DNA of 49,426 nucleotides from Planctomycetota bacterium. GTDB lineage: Bacteria; Planctomycetota; JAJSAM01; JAJVHW01. Below, piece by piece: positions 1 to 8,236 of the stretch. The position numbers and the translations under genes were made by a program. The stretch is taken from positions 1 through 49,426 of the forward strand of contig JAIOPE010000054.1 in assembly GCA_021414065.1 (NCBI GenBank), given 5' to 3'. Under the pieces are notes generated by a model, which saw only the letters and a list, made by a program, of their open reading frames with translations, searched no databases and was not told the origin of the DNA. The number at the start of each line of letters is the position of its first letter. The first letter of the stretch is position 1.

Positions 1-209
1 CGAAGCAACTCCCAGACGAACCACGCGGTTTCGTACTCATGCGAAGGCGTGGCCGACTCATTGTCGGGAAGGTCCGACGTGATGCCGTCCAGCAACTCGC
101 CCCGCCCGAACGTGTGGAGCCGGACCGCTCGGGGCGGCGTCGTGGACCCCGGGCCGACGTCATCGGGTGCGCTCGCCGCGTGCGACTTCCGACCACGACG
201 TGCTGCCAT
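1..209 (-). CDS. N-terminal part of an unknown protein of the integrated element
   Basis: The frame is open from an ATG at 209 to the window edge (69 codons seen) with no stop. A purine-rich GGAGGGAG lies just upstream of the ATG on the minus strand and works as a ribosome binding site. The start is basic (MAARRGRK), then a Pro/Ser/Asp-rich linker, then what looks like folded sequence near the edge (YETAWFVWELLR). I recognise no family. It diverges from the head-morphogenesis-like gene at 371 and lies inside the integrase-bounded element, so an accessory or prophage role is likely. The remainder is outside the window. Confidence 0.5.
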   Translation of the reverse strand, partial: MAARRGRKSHAASAPDDVGPGSTTPPRAVRLHTFGRGELLDGITSDLPDNESATPSHEYETAWFVWELL

Positions 210-370
210 GCTCCCTCCGCGGCGGCGCCACCGAGCACCGAGCGGCGGCGGACTGCCTTCTGAGGCGCGAACTCTAGGCGATCCGCGGGTTGGACCGCAA
301 CGCTACATCGTCGAAACGAGCCCCGCGACGCGGTAGGCTCCGCCCGCACGGTCTACACGGAGCGCCGACG

Positions 371-1150
371 ATGGAGCGATTACCCGACGGTTCATTTCAG
401 TTCGCCCCGCCGCGGACGTTCCCGATCACGATCGGCCCGCTGACGGACGCCGACGCGCAGGCCGTCGCCGCGATACTCAGCGCCAACACGCGGTGCGATC
501 TGGGGGGACCAGCGCCCATGCCAGCCGCTCAGGCCCATGCGGCGCTACGTGCGTTGCTCGAACGCACCGGCGCGCGTTGGCGCGAGCTTGACGAGTACGC
601 CGAACGTGGTCGCTGGGACTACGTCGCGCACATCGAGCGCAGGCGGGCAGAGTGCCCGCAGTGGCACGCGATGGAGGAAGAACAGCGGCGCAGCCTCACG
701 GACGAATGGCACGAGCAGGCGATGCACCGACTTTCCGAGTCGGGCATCGATGGTCCCCAAGCGTTTCTCGACCATCCGGCGTTCGCAGCCGATGTCCTGC
801 GCCTGAGCGGTCCAGACGCGGCGAGTCCGTGGGCGGCGCGCGCGGAGACAGCCGACCTCGTGCTCCGGACCTACATGGGGGCCGCCTACCACGCGCGGCA
901 AGTCGCGACGTTCCAAGATCAGAACATGCGCGGGACGTTCCCGATGCTCGAGTGGGACGGAGTGGCGGACTCCGTCGCGTGTGCCCGCTGCCGTCGTCAC
1001 TTCGGGCAGCGGTTCCCGGTCGCTCGTCCACCGCGCCTGCCGCTGCATCCTGGGTGTCGGTGCGGGCTGACAGGTCGGAACAAATGGGCGCTCGCGGACG
1101 AAGCAGCAGCGCGCGAGCGCGCGCCGGGAACGATCCCCCCTACCGCCTGA
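371..1150 (+). CDS. Phage minor head / head-morphogenesis-like protein (Mu gpF / SPP1 gp7-type C-terminus)
   Basis: 259 aa from the ATG at 371; an upstream in-frame ATG at 290 is possible, but the extra residues are low-complexity Arg-rich. The C-terminal third has the Cys/His pattern of the phage Mu gpF / SPP1 gp7 family: a CARC pair about 20 residues before HPGCRCGL, separated by a basic Pro-rich stretch. In that family the motif closes a zinc-binding-like module in a minor capsid protein of the portal region. The N-terminal two thirds are helical and charged (MEEEQRRSLTDEWHEQ) and not recognised. It converges with the integrase 30 bp downstream, which supports a prophage remnant or phage-derived element. 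No other structural genes are visible, so domestication cannot be excluded. Confidence 0.6.
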   Translation: MERLPDGSFQFAPPRTFPITIGPLTDADAQAVAAILSANTRCDLGGPAPMPAAQAHAALRALLERTGARWRELDEYAERGRWDYVAHIERRRAECPQWHAMEEEQRRSLTDEWHEQAMHRLSESGIDGPQAFLDHPAFAADVLRLSGPDAASPWAARAETADLVLRTYMGAAYHARQVATFQDQNMRGTFPMLEWDGVADSVACARCRRHFGQRFPVARPPRLPLHPGCRCGLTGRNKWALADEAAARERAPGTIPPTA

Positions 1151-1180
1151 GTGTTCGCATGACTGGCGACCTGCGACGGC

Positions 1181-2572
1181 CTACACGGCGGCGCGGGCGG
1201 CGCGCGGCTTCGCGAGGGCGACGAGCGACGCCTCGCCGCGGGTGATCGCGACGACAGCGTCGAGGGCGTCTGCGATCTGCATCGCGTCGTCGAGGGTACG
1301 GGCGTCGCGGGGGATGCCGCGGACGAGGCCGACGTAGTGGCGCTCGGCGATCGTGACGGAGTGCCCGAGTTGCTTCGCGGACAGAAACGCGGAGGCGGCG
1401 CCGAAGATCCCCGGGGCGTTCGTGAGGAAGGTCCCGGCCGTCTGCCTGAGCCGCTGGAAGGTGAACGCGGGGGCGCCGAACTGCGCGACGAGGCGGTCGC
1501 GGGCGTTGTCGGCGTCCCACTGGGGAAGCGCAGCGGCGCCACCGAACACGAACGGCTCCCCTCGCGCCCGGAGCTTCATCGTTGCGAGCAGTGCGCGGAG
1601 GCGAGGGGCGACCTCCAGGCCGACGCGGCGGGCCGTGTGTGTCTTCGTGGCGGTCGCGTCGAGCCGGACTTCGCCCACGGGGTTCCGGTCGGCGTCGGGG
1701 GCGTTCAGGTCCACGTCGGACCACCGAAGGCGGATCGCCTCGCCGATCCGGCACCCGGTGAGAAGAGAGAACACGACGAGGGGCGCCACCGCGCGGTAGC
1801 GGGGCGTCCGGTGGACCCCCTCCGCCATCGCGTCGGCGGCGTGCTCGGCGCGCGTGAGTGCCCAGGTCGTGCCGTCGTGTCGCATCGCGGCGGCGATCAG
1901 GTCGCGCACTTGCTGCGTCGTGAGAGGCGTCGGCTGAGGCGCGGGCATCGCGAGCCGGGCGAGCCCCTCTGCGATCGTGTCGCGGTTCAGGCGAGGCGTC
2001 TTCCCGAGGCGTCGCGCCCAGTTCAGGAACGCAGACACCGCGCGAAGGTGGTGGTTCACCGACGCGGGGCGGAGGGGGACCGTTCGGGAGACCTTCGTGC
2101 CGACGGCGCGTCCGGGCACGGACTTCGTCGCGCGACGGGCGATCATCGTCTCGCGGAACTCCGAGAGGTGCGCAGGCGCGATCGCTTCAACGTCGCGGAG
2201 GCCGTTCCGCTTCGCCCAGTCCGTGAACAGCGCCACCGACTCGCGGTACGTCAGCAGCGTAGCCGGGCGGAGCCGCGCCTCGCCCGTGGCGAAGTAGGAC
2301 GCGACGGCCGAGACGAACGGCGTAGACGTGATGGTCGGGGCGCCGCACGCGATGGCCGTGCGCCGGTTTGCGAGCGTCCGCGACAGGAAGACCGCGAACT
2401 CCTTCCGCGTGTCGGCCGTCGAGCACGCCTGCGGATCGAGGGTGCGGTAGATCGTGCGCCCAGTGTCGGGGTCCCGGAACCGGGCGCGCCAAGCGGTGCC
2501 ACTCACGGGCAGGCGACGCGCCAACAGGACTACGCCCGGGTGAGAGGAACGCTTGCGGCGGGTGCGAGCCAT
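1181..2572 (-). CDS. Tyrosine recombinase / phage-type site-specific integrase
   Basis: 463 aa. The start at 2572 (MARTRRKRSS) is preferred over an upstream in-frame start because GGAGG sits 8 nt before it. An N-terminal basic arm-binding region is followed by a core-binding SAM-like domain (TYRESVALFTDWAKRNG through NHHLRAVSAFLNWA) and a catalytic domain: Arg in LTGCRIGEAIRLRW, Lys in TKTHTARR, Arg of the box-II motif in QRLRQT, His in LGHS, and the nucleophile Tyr in RHYVG. The usual first His of HxxR is Gln here. The gene lies head-outward next to a tRNA-Arg 3' fragment at 2775, the normal arrangement of an integrase and its att site. It should catalyse integration and excision of the element to its left. 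Confidence 0.93.
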   Translation of the reverse strand: MARTRRKRSSHPGVVLLARRLPVSGTAWRARFRDPDTGRTIYRTLDPQACSTADTRKEFAVFLSRTLANRRTAIACGAPTITSTPFVSAVASYFATGEARLRPATLLTYRESVALFTDWAKRNGLRDVEAIAPAHLSEFRETMIARRATKSVPGRAVGTKVSRTVPLRPASVNHHLRAVSAFLNWARRLGKTPRLNRDTIAEGLARLAMPAPQPTPLTTQQVRDLIAAAMRHDGTTWALTRAEHAADAMAEGVHRTPRYRAVAPLVVFSLLTGCRIGEAIRLRWSDVDLNAPDADRNPVGEVRLDATATKTHTARRVGLEVAPRLRALLATMKLRARGEPFVFGGAAALPQWDADNARDRLVAQFGAPAFTFQRLRQTAGTFLTNAPGIFGAASAFLSAKQLGHSVTIAERHYVGLVRGIPRDARTLDDAMQIADALDAVVAITRGEASLVALAKPRAARAAV

Positions 2573-2774
2573 CGGATTATCCTCCAGAGGTCGGAGCGCG
2601 CGAGCCGTTTCCGTCGTCCGGCGTGGCACCTTTGGTGGCACCCAACTCGCCGGGTAACTGCGTCCGCGCACGTCCGACAGCTAACACGGTGGAGCGGCTA
2701 GAACCCTTTGTTTTGCAAGATCCCAAGGCGCTAGGCGTACACAGTCGGACACTGGCAGAAACGACGGATTGCGC

Positions 2775-2819
2775 CTTCGGATCAGCGGGTTGGGGGTTCG
2801 AGTCCCTCCGGGCGTACCA
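2775..2819 (+). other. att site: 3' half of tRNA-Arg(TCG), end of the integrated element
   Basis: The sequence reads as the 3' half of a tRNA: anticodon loop CTTCGGA (anticodon TCG), 3' anticodon stem TCAGC, variable loop GGGTT, T-arm GGGGG-TTCGAGT-CCCTC, acceptor strand CGGGCGT, discriminator A and encoded CCA. The 5' half is missing: the bases before the loop do not pair with TCAGC, and no acceptor or D-arm sequence lies within 80 bp upstream. This is what remains when an element integrates at the anticodon loop and supplies a replacement 3' half at its far end. The intact tRNA-Arg should lie left of the window. Confidence 0.8.
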
Positions 2820-2847
2820 GCCGGGCCGCTTCGCGGCGGGCTGGTAC
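2814..2847 (+). terminator. Strong hairpin downstream of the tRNA-Arg fragment
   Basis: GTACCAGCC pairs with GGCTGGTAC (9 bp), and inside it GCCG pairs with CGGC around a short loop. It begins within the tRNA 3' end and would end tRNA transcription, although there is no T-run after it. A poorer copy of the same hairpin follows the second tRNA-end repeat at 2933. Confidence 0.5.
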
Positions 2848-2915
2848 TTGTCCGTCGGGTTCGTACGACGAGCCGGTCCTCAGCGCGCTGTCGCGCGCAT
2901 CCGGTCCCGCTCGTC

Positions 2916-2949
2916 GTTCGAGTCCCTCCGGGCGTACCAGCCGGGCCGC
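2916..2949 (+). repeat. Second copy of the tRNA-Arg T-loop/acceptor/CCA plus terminator arm (direct repeat of 2796-2829)
   Basis: 34 bp identical to 2796-2829, offset by 120 bp. It covers the T loop, T-stem 3' strand, acceptor 3' strand, CCA and the first arm of the terminator hairpin. Upstream of it there is no T-stem 5' strand or anticodon arm, so it is a shorter fossil than the first copy. It may be the scar of an earlier integration or of a tRNA duplication. Confidence 0.8.
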
Positions 2950-3057
2950 GTTGCGGCTGGCTCGAACGCGTGGCCGGTCGGGCTCCCGCCGATCGTGAGC
3001 TGGGCGTGGGTTTCTTTCGGGCGTCTGCACACCGCGCATCGATGGCCGGGGTTCTGG

Positions 3058-3063
3058 TAGGCT
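3058..3063 (+). promoter_or_regulatory. -10-like box TAGGCT of a probably leaderless helicase mRNA
   Basis: TAGGCT ends 7 nt before the TTG start at 3071, and no good Shine-Dalgarno lies between. The same spacing recurs before many other genes in the window. Confidence 0.4.
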
Positions 3064-3070
3064 CTTCCCC

Positions 3071-4705
3071 TTGACGAATCACAACTTGGAACCCAGGGCG
3101 GCGCTTACGGAGACTTCGCTGGCGGAGCTTCCGCCGCGGCTTCGCGATGCGTGCGAACGGATGGGCTGGACGGAGCTGATGCCCGTGCAGCGGCTGGCAC
3201 TGCCGTATCTCTTCGCGGGACGCGACGTGATGGTGCAGAGCCGGACGGGGAGCGGGAAAACCGGCGCGTTCGTGCTGCCGATCCTCGACCGGATCGACCC
3301 GGACCTCCGGGCGTGTCAGGCGCTGGTGCTGGTGCCCACGCGGGAGCTGGCGCGGCAGGTCGAACACGAGGCCTCGCTGCTGGCGGGGGACTCGGGCATC
3401 CGGACGGTCGCGGTCTACGGCGGAACGGCGTACGGGCCGCAGTGCGATGCGTTCGCACGCGGCGCGCACCTCGTGGTGGGGACGCCCGGGCGCATCCTCG
3501 ACCACCTGCTGAAGCGCACGCTCGATCTCGCGAAGATCGAGATGCTGATCCTCGACGAAGCGGACCGCATGCTCTCGATGGGGTTCTACCCCGACATGCA
3601 ACGCATCCGCGGGTACCTGCCGAAGCGGCGCATCAATGCGTGTCTGTTCTCAGCGACGTTCCCACTCCACGTCGTGGGGCTGTCGCGGGAGTTCCTGCAC
3701 GAGCCGGAGACGCTCTCGCTCTCGAAGGACCACGTCCACGTCACGGACGTCGTCCACTCGGTGTGCGTGGTGCCGGGGACGATGAAGGACCGGAGCCTCG
3801 TCCGGCTGCTCGAGGTCGAGAACCCGTCGGCGGCGATCGTCTTCTGCAACATGAAGCGCACGGTCCACTTCGTGAACATCGTGCTGAAGCGCTTCGGATG
3901 GGACTCGGACGAACTCAGCTCGGACCTCACGCAGGAGCATCGCGACCGAGTGCTGCAGCGCGTCCGCGACGGCAAGCTGCGCGTGCTTGTGGCGACCGAC
4001 GTCGCCGGGCGCGGGATCGACATCCCCGAGCTCTCGCACGTGTTCCAGTACGAGCCGCCGATCGACCCGGAGTCGTACATCCACCGGGCCGGGCGCACGG
4101 GTCGCGCCGGAGCGAGCGGGCGCGCGATCACGCTGGTGGCGAAGAACTCCATCGAGGAAGTGCAACTCAAGGGGATCGCGAAGGAGTTCGGGATCGAGAT
4201 GGCGGAGACGCCGGTGCCGACCGAGGAGGAAATCTCGGATCTCCTCGACCAGCGAATCACGGCGCGCCTCGAAGCGGGCTACCGCGCCCGCGGCGAGGAC
4301 GATCAGGCTCTCCTGCAGGGGCTCGTGCCGCTCGCGAGAGCGTTCTGCGCGAGCGAAGAGCGCTCAGTGCGGATCGCGTTGCTGCTCGACGACTACCACC
4401 ACCGCGATGCGTCGGTGCCGACGTACCCGGCCCGCGACGACGACCCGAAGGAGGTCGCGCGTCGCGTGTCGCCGCGCCTCATCGCGGACGTCGCATCGCG
4501 CGACCAGATCCAGCTCGAACGTCTGCAACGACTCGTTCCGCTCGCCCGCCGCCTCTGCGAGATCGACGACGAAGCGGTGCTGATCGCGATGCTTCTCGAC
4601 GACTACGACCAGCGGCCGCCGCGTCTCGCGACCGTTCGGCCCCGCCCGGACAAGTCACCCGAACGACCGTCGCACGGCGGGGGGCCCCGCCGCGGCGGGC
4701 GCTGA
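3071..4705 (+). CDS. DEAD-box ATP-dependent RNA helicase
   Basis: 544 aa from a TTG start. All core motifs are visible: Q-like MPVQRLAL, Walker A SRTGSGKT, Ia PTRELA, TPGR, Walker B DEAD, SAT, ATDVAGRGID and HRAGRTGRAG, so both RecA domains are complete (to about residue 370). It should unwind RNA secondary structure or remodel RNPs in ribosome assembly or mRNA turnover. The C-terminus is distinctive: two copies of a ~33-residue unit (about 413-445 and 483-515, each with LVPLAR and LLDDY or MLLDDY) joined by a linker and ending in a basic Gly/Arg tail (GGGPRRGGR). Such tails usually bind RNA. It is followed 19 bp later by the DmeF gene. Confidence 0.95.
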   Translation: MTNHNLEPRAALTETSLAELPPRLRDACERMGWTELMPVQRLALPYLFAGRDVMVQSRTGSGKTGAFVLPILDRIDPDLRACQALVLVPTRELARQVEHEASLLAGDSGIRTVAVYGGTAYGPQCDAFARGAHLVVGTPGRILDHLLKRTLDLAKIEMLILDEADRMLSMGFYPDMQRIRGYLPKRRINACLFSATFPLHVVGLSREFLHEPETLSLSKDHVHVTDVVHSVCVVPGTMKDRSLVRLLEVENPSAAIVFCNMKRTVHFVNIVLKRFGWDSDELSSDLTQEHRDRVLQRVRDGKLRVLVATDVAGRGIDIPELSHVFQYEPPIDPESYIHRAGRTGRAGASGRAITLVAKNSIEEVQLKGIAKEFGIEMAETPVPTEEEISDLLDQRITARLEAGYRARGEDDQALLQGLVPLARAFCASEERSVRIALLLDDYHHRDASVPTYPARDDDPKEVARRVSPRLIADVASRDQIQLERLQRLVPLARRLCEIDDEAVLIAMLLDDYDQRPPRLATVRPRPDKSPERPSHGGGPRRGGR

Positions 4706-4724
4706 CACGGACTCCTCCCGCGCA

Positions 4725-5780
4725 TTGACGCACTCCGACCACATTCCGGACCTCGGCAACGACCACGGCGGCGCCGTGCGCGCCGACGCGTCGGAGCGCC
4801 GCACGCGATGGGTGGTCGGCATCACGATCGTGATGATGGTGCTCGAGCTCGTCGTCGGGAACGTGACCGGTTCGATGGCGCTCACGGCCGACGGCTGGCA
4901 CATGGCGACGCACGCGGGTGCGCTCGGTCTGGCGCTCGTCGGCTACTGGTTCGCGCGGACGCGCGCGACGCACCGGGCGTTTTCGTTCGGCACCGGGAAG
5001 GTCTACGCGCTCGCCGGCTACACGAGCGCCGTGGCGCTCGGGGTCGTTGCCCTCGCGATGGTGTGGGAGTCGGGGCAGCGGTTCTTCGAGCCGCACGCGA
5101 TCGAGTTCGACGAGGCACTGCCGGTGGCCGTTCTCGGATTGCTCGTCAACCTCGGCTGTGTGGTCTTGCTCGGGCATGGCGATCACGAGTCGTCGGACGA
5201 CACCGCTGCAGGCCTCGATCATGACCACGCGCATGGTCACGGTGACGACGATGGTCACGGTCATGGTCACGACCACGACCACGGTCACGAGCACGGTGAG
5301 CACAACGACCACGACGGTGGAGGGGCGCGCGCCCCGGCTGACCACAACATGCGCGCGGCCTACGCCCACGTTCTCGCCGACGCGTTCACGAGCGTCCTCG
5401 CCATCGGGGCGCTCGTCTGCGGTCGGTGGCTCGGGTGGAAGTGGATGGACCCCGCGATGGGGATCGTCGGCGGAGCCGTGATCCTGAAGTGGGCGGGCGA
5501 CCTGTGCCGCTCGGCGGGCAGGCAACTCCTCGATGTCAGCCCCGCGCCGGAGCTTGAACACGAGATCCGCGCCGCACTCGAGAAGATCGACGACGTCCGC
5601 GTGGCCGACCTGCACGTGTGGGACCTCGGTCCTCGGCGCCGCGGGTGCATCGCAGCGATCGTCACAGCCACCCCGCGCGACACGGCCATCTACCGTGAGT
5701 CGATCCTGTCGCACGGGAACTTCTCCCACGTCACGGTCGAAGTCCACCGGTGCCGCGACCCAGAGTGCAGCCCGACCTGA
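4725..5780 (+). CDS. dmeF: DmeF-type cation diffusion facilitator (Co2+/Ni2+/Zn2+ exporter)
   Basis: 351 aa, TTG start. Six transmembrane helices are expected. TM2 carries DGWHMATHAGAL, the DmeF variant of the CDF metal site, and the second site lies in HVLADAFTSVLAI of TM5. Between TM4 and TM5 is a long His/Asp-rich loop (about residues 163-200, repeated HGH/HDH), typical of this subgroup and able to bind metal in the cytoplasm. A C-terminal CDF dimerisation domain follows (VADLHVWDLGP). The family exports divalent cations by proton antiport across the inner membrane. Which metal is moved cannot be read from sequence; DmeF is named for cobalt and nickel. It may share a transcript with the helicase just upstream. 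Confidence 0.9.
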   Translation: MTHSDHIPDLGNDHGGAVRADASERRTRWVVGITIVMMVLELVVGNVTGSMALTADGWHMATHAGALGLALVGYWFARTRATHRAFSFGTGKVYALAGYTSAVALGVVALAMVWESGQRFFEPHAIEFDEALPVAVLGLLVNLGCVVLLGHGDHESSDDTAAGLDHDHAHGHGDDDGHGHGHDHDHGHEHGEHNDHDGGGARAPADHNMRAAYAHVLADAFTSVLAIGALVCGRWLGWKWMDPAMGIVGGAVILKWAGDLCRSAGRQLLDVSPAPELEHEIRAALEKIDDVRVADLHVWDLGPRRRGCIAAIVTATPRDTAIYRESILSHGNFSHVTVEVHRCRDPECSPT

Positions 5781-5820
5781 CACCGCAGGCATTTCGACCG
5801 GTTCTGCGAGGATGGCGATC

Positions 5821-7644
5821 GTGAAGCGAGGCATCCGACCCGTCGTTGCGATCGCCGCTCTGCTCGTCGCAGCGGTTGTGGGGCTCGGCGTCGGGGCGTG
5901 GTGGCTCCTTCGCGACGCCGGCCCGGGCCTCCCGGACGACGCCGCTGCGGGCACGTCACCGCAAGCCGCTTCCGGCAGCGCGCCGCGGGCGCCGGTCGCA
6001 GCGCCGGAAGCGAGGCCCCACCCGCGGACGCGCGCGAGGCGCCCGGGCGAGTTCGTCCCGACGGGCGACGAGTTGTGGGACGCGGCGCGGCGCGACGTGC
6101 TGGCCGGGCGGTTCCTGGAGGCTCTGGAGAGGATCGTCGCGGCTCGGGTGAAGGCGGATGCGGCGTGGAAGGAGAAGGGGCGTGTCGCCGAGATCCTGAC
6201 GTGGGAAGACACCGCACTCGACCAGTTCGAGTCGTCGATGACGGCCGTGGGGCGGGCGGACCTGTTCGTGTGGCTGAAGCGTCTCGACACAGCAGTTCTG
6301 GATGCGGCCCGGAGGAAGCGCCTGGACCTGCTCCGACGGAAGCTCGTGGAGGCGGGCGTTCTCGACCTCGCGGCAATCCTGGAGGCGGCGTCGGCGGAGG
6401 GCCGTCGCAACATCGAACTGCATCTCACGCGGTTCGGCGGGGGCCCCGCGGCAGCGGGCGCAGCCACCGAGCCGACGAACGTAGACACCTTCCTGCGTTC
6501 CGTGCGGACTCGGAACGAGCAGCGTCCCGTGACGCCGGTGCCGTTGCCCGTGGACGACGCTGCGACGCGCGAGCAGCGGCGCCTCGAGCAGTTGGAGAAG
6601 CTCCGGCAGCGTGGTGCCACGGGCCTGCTCGACCCGATCGCCGCCGGTCTCGCATGGGCTGCGATCCACCAGGCCGACGACGGCGAGGTATCCGACGACA
6701 CCGTGGCCGCGCGATGCACGTTCCTCGGCCACACGCTGTGTACGTCGCAGGGCGTTGCGAAGCCGGGCCAGTACCGTCTCTCGGGAACGGCGCTCGCCGT
6801 GCTCGCGTGGCTCGACTTCCGCGACCAGGACCTCGCGACGGTGTTCGAGCCGTCGCTCTCACTCGGTGTCTCCTGGCTGCGGAAGCAGATGAAGGCCGAC
6901 GGGTCCTTTCCGCAGCAGGGTTACGAGGCAGGGATCGCGCTCATGGCGCTCGGTCAGGCGGCGAAGGCGTCGCACGCGCCGGACCTGTTGAAGGACGTGG
7001 ACCGCGGGATGAAGTTCGCCGCGTCGAAAGTCTCCACCGACGGTGGCTTCCGGTACGGATGGGGCACGCCCGGCGACCTGAGCGTCACCGGTTGGTACGT
7101 GCAGGCGATGGAGCAGGCCCGCGACGCGCGTGTCACCCAGGACGCGGTGTTCAACAACGCGCTCGAGAAGTTCGTGCGGTCGGTCTGGATGGGCGACTCG
7201 CGGTTCAAGTACACCGTGGATCGGCCGAGGGAGTCGGAGTCGCTCAGCGCCGTGGGCATGCTGTCGCTCCAGATCCTCAATCCCGCGGCGGCGGAGAAGG
7301 AACGCGCCGGTTGGACCGCGGCGCTCGCGGCTTCGGCGGGGAAGACGCGGAACAACCTGTACGCGACGTACTACGAGGTGAGGACCGAACTCGCGATGAA
7401 CGGCGCGCTCACCGACGCCCGCCAGGCGCTTCTCCTCGCGTTGCCGGGCGCGCTGCAGCGCACCGACCCCTCGGCGGGCGGGATGTTCGGCCCCGCGGTT
7501 CCCGCCGCCGCTGCGCCGCCGGTGAAAGGTCGCAAGCCCACGCCGCCCGCTTGGACCACGCTCGGGTGGGTGGACCAGGGTGGACGCGTCGTCGCGACGG
7601 CGTTCGCGGTGCTGACGATGGAGCACGCGCTGTATCGGCGGTGA
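5821..7644 (+). CDS. Membrane-anchored protein with prenyltransferase/squalene-oxidase-type barrel repeats
   Basis: 607 aa from GTG at 5821, chosen because GCGAGG at 5806 is 9 nt upstream; an ATG at 5812 in the same frame touches that site and is less likely. A single N-terminal membrane anchor (about 8-30) is followed by an Ala/Pro-rich linker, a charged helical region, and from about residue 280 an alpha/alpha toroid with repeats such as GSFPQQGYEAGIALMALGQ and GGFRYGWGTPGDLSVTGWYV. These repeats resemble the squalene-cyclase/prenyltransferase fold that is common in large secreted planctomycete proteins of unknown role. No cyclase DXDD motif is seen, so I do not assign an enzyme activity. 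A periplasmic or surface location is likely. Confidence 0.8.
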   Translation: MKRGIRPVVAIAALLVAAVVGLGVGAWWLLRDAGPGLPDDAAAGTSPQAASGSAPRAPVAAPEARPHPRTRARRPGEFVPTGDELWDAARRDVLAGRFLEALERIVAARVKADAAWKEKGRVAEILTWEDTALDQFESSMTAVGRADLFVWLKRLDTAVLDAARRKRLDLLRRKLVEAGVLDLAAILEAASAEGRRNIELHLTRFGGGPAAAGAATEPTNVDTFLRSVRTRNEQRPVTPVPLPVDDAATREQRRLEQLEKLRQRGATGLLDPIAAGLAWAAIHQADDGEVSDDTVAARCTFLGHTLCTSQGVAKPGQYRLSGTALAVLAWLDFRDQDLATVFEPSLSLGVSWLRKQMKADGSFPQQGYEAGIALMALGQAAKASHAPDLLKDVDRGMKFAASKVSTDGGFRYGWGTPGDLSVTGWYVQAMEQARDARVTQDAVFNNALEKFVRSVWMGDSRFKYTVDRPRESESLSAVGMLSLQILNPAAAEKERAGWTAALAASAGKTRNNLYATYYEVRTELAMNGALTDARQALLLALPGALQRTDPSAGGMFGPAVPAAAAPPVKGRKPTPPAWTTLGWVDQGGRVVATAFAVLTMEHALYRR

Positions 7645-7675
7645 AACCTCGCCCCGAATGCCCTCTCGGTCGGCA

Positions 7676-7704
7676 TTGGTTTCGGCGAAGCCCTCGCGTA
7701 GCAT
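7676..7704 (+). promoter_or_regulatory. Sigma-70-like promoter, leaderless (TTGGTT - 17 nt - TAGCAT)
   Basis: -35 TTGGTT at 7676-7681 and -10 TAGCAT at 7699-7704 with a 17-nt spacer. The ATG at 7711 lies 7 nt after the -10, where transcription would begin, so the mRNA would have no leader. Confidence 0.55.
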
Positions 7705-7710
7705 CCCGTG

Positions 7711-8166
7711 ATGACCGACTCCGCCCAGCCCCTCGACGCGGCTCTCAAGTTCCTGGCGGAAGATCTGCTCCGGCTCGTGGACCGGCTCGGGGCGTACGGC
7801 ACCGACGGCGTGAAGGACGACGCGAAGCGGCTCGCCGCGAAGCCGAATTTGCTGCGGCTCCGCACGCGCGTGCAGGAGATCGGCGAGACGCTGCTTGCGA
7901 TGGATCAGGACGCCTGGGGCGATGCGGCCGTGCGGTACAAGGACGGCTCCGAGGAGTGGCGCGTGACCTGCGACGAACGCGCAGCCAGCGTCGATGCCGC
8001 GAACGGCGCACGACGCTGCGGCGAGCATCTCTCGCGGGCCGCGAACCACATCTCGGAACTCGCGGAGGCGGAGAGCGCGGCGATGGCGGCGAAGATCGCG
8101 CGGCGCGCGGCGACGGAACTGACGAAGGCTGCGTTCGCGTGGAACGAGGCGTCAGACCAGGACTGA
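7711..8166 (+). CDS. Unknown small helical protein
   Basis: 151 aa from ATG 7711 (GTG at 7708 is directly upstream in frame). Almost all predicted helix and soluble: a charged N-terminal half (FLAEDLLRLVDRLGAYG), an Asp/Glu/Lys-rich centre, and an Ala-rich C-terminal helix (AAMAAKIARRAATELTKAAF). One Cys occurs in each of VTCDERA and ARRCGEH. No signal peptide, membrane segment or catalytic motif is visible and I recognise no family. It stands alone with its own promoter between the barrel protein and the glycosyltransferase. Codon use and GC resemble its neighbours, so it is likely a real gene. Confidence 0.75.
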   Translation: MTDSAQPLDAALKFLAEDLLRLVDRLGAYGTDGVKDDAKRLAAKPNLLRLRTRVQEIGETLLAMDQDAWGDAAVRYKDGSEEWRVTCDERAASVDAANGARRCGEHLSRAANHISELAEAESAAMAAKIARRAATELTKAAFAWNEASDQD

Positions 8167-8201
8167 CGGCGCGAGGCGACCGGGTGGTCCCCCTGCGGAG
8201 T

Positions 8202-8230
8202 TTGACCCCGCCCGCCGCGGCGTCTCCCAT
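8202..8230 (+). promoter_or_regulatory. Promoter TTGACC - 17 nt - TCCCAT of the glycosyltransferase
   Basis: -35 TTGACC (8202-8207), 17-nt spacer, -10 TCCCAT (8225-8230), then 6 nt to the GTG start at 8237. The -35 is a near-consensus match and the geometry again implies a leaderless mRNA. Confidence 0.55.
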
Positions 8231-8236
8231 GCCCCG

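Noticed and set aside
2681-3601. Minus-strand frames with GGTRTPNPLIRR and LVRPEGLEPPTR
   Set aside because: These are familiar spurious translations of the antisense strand of tRNA 3' ends; here they fall on the two tRNA-Arg fragments and the start of the helicase gene.
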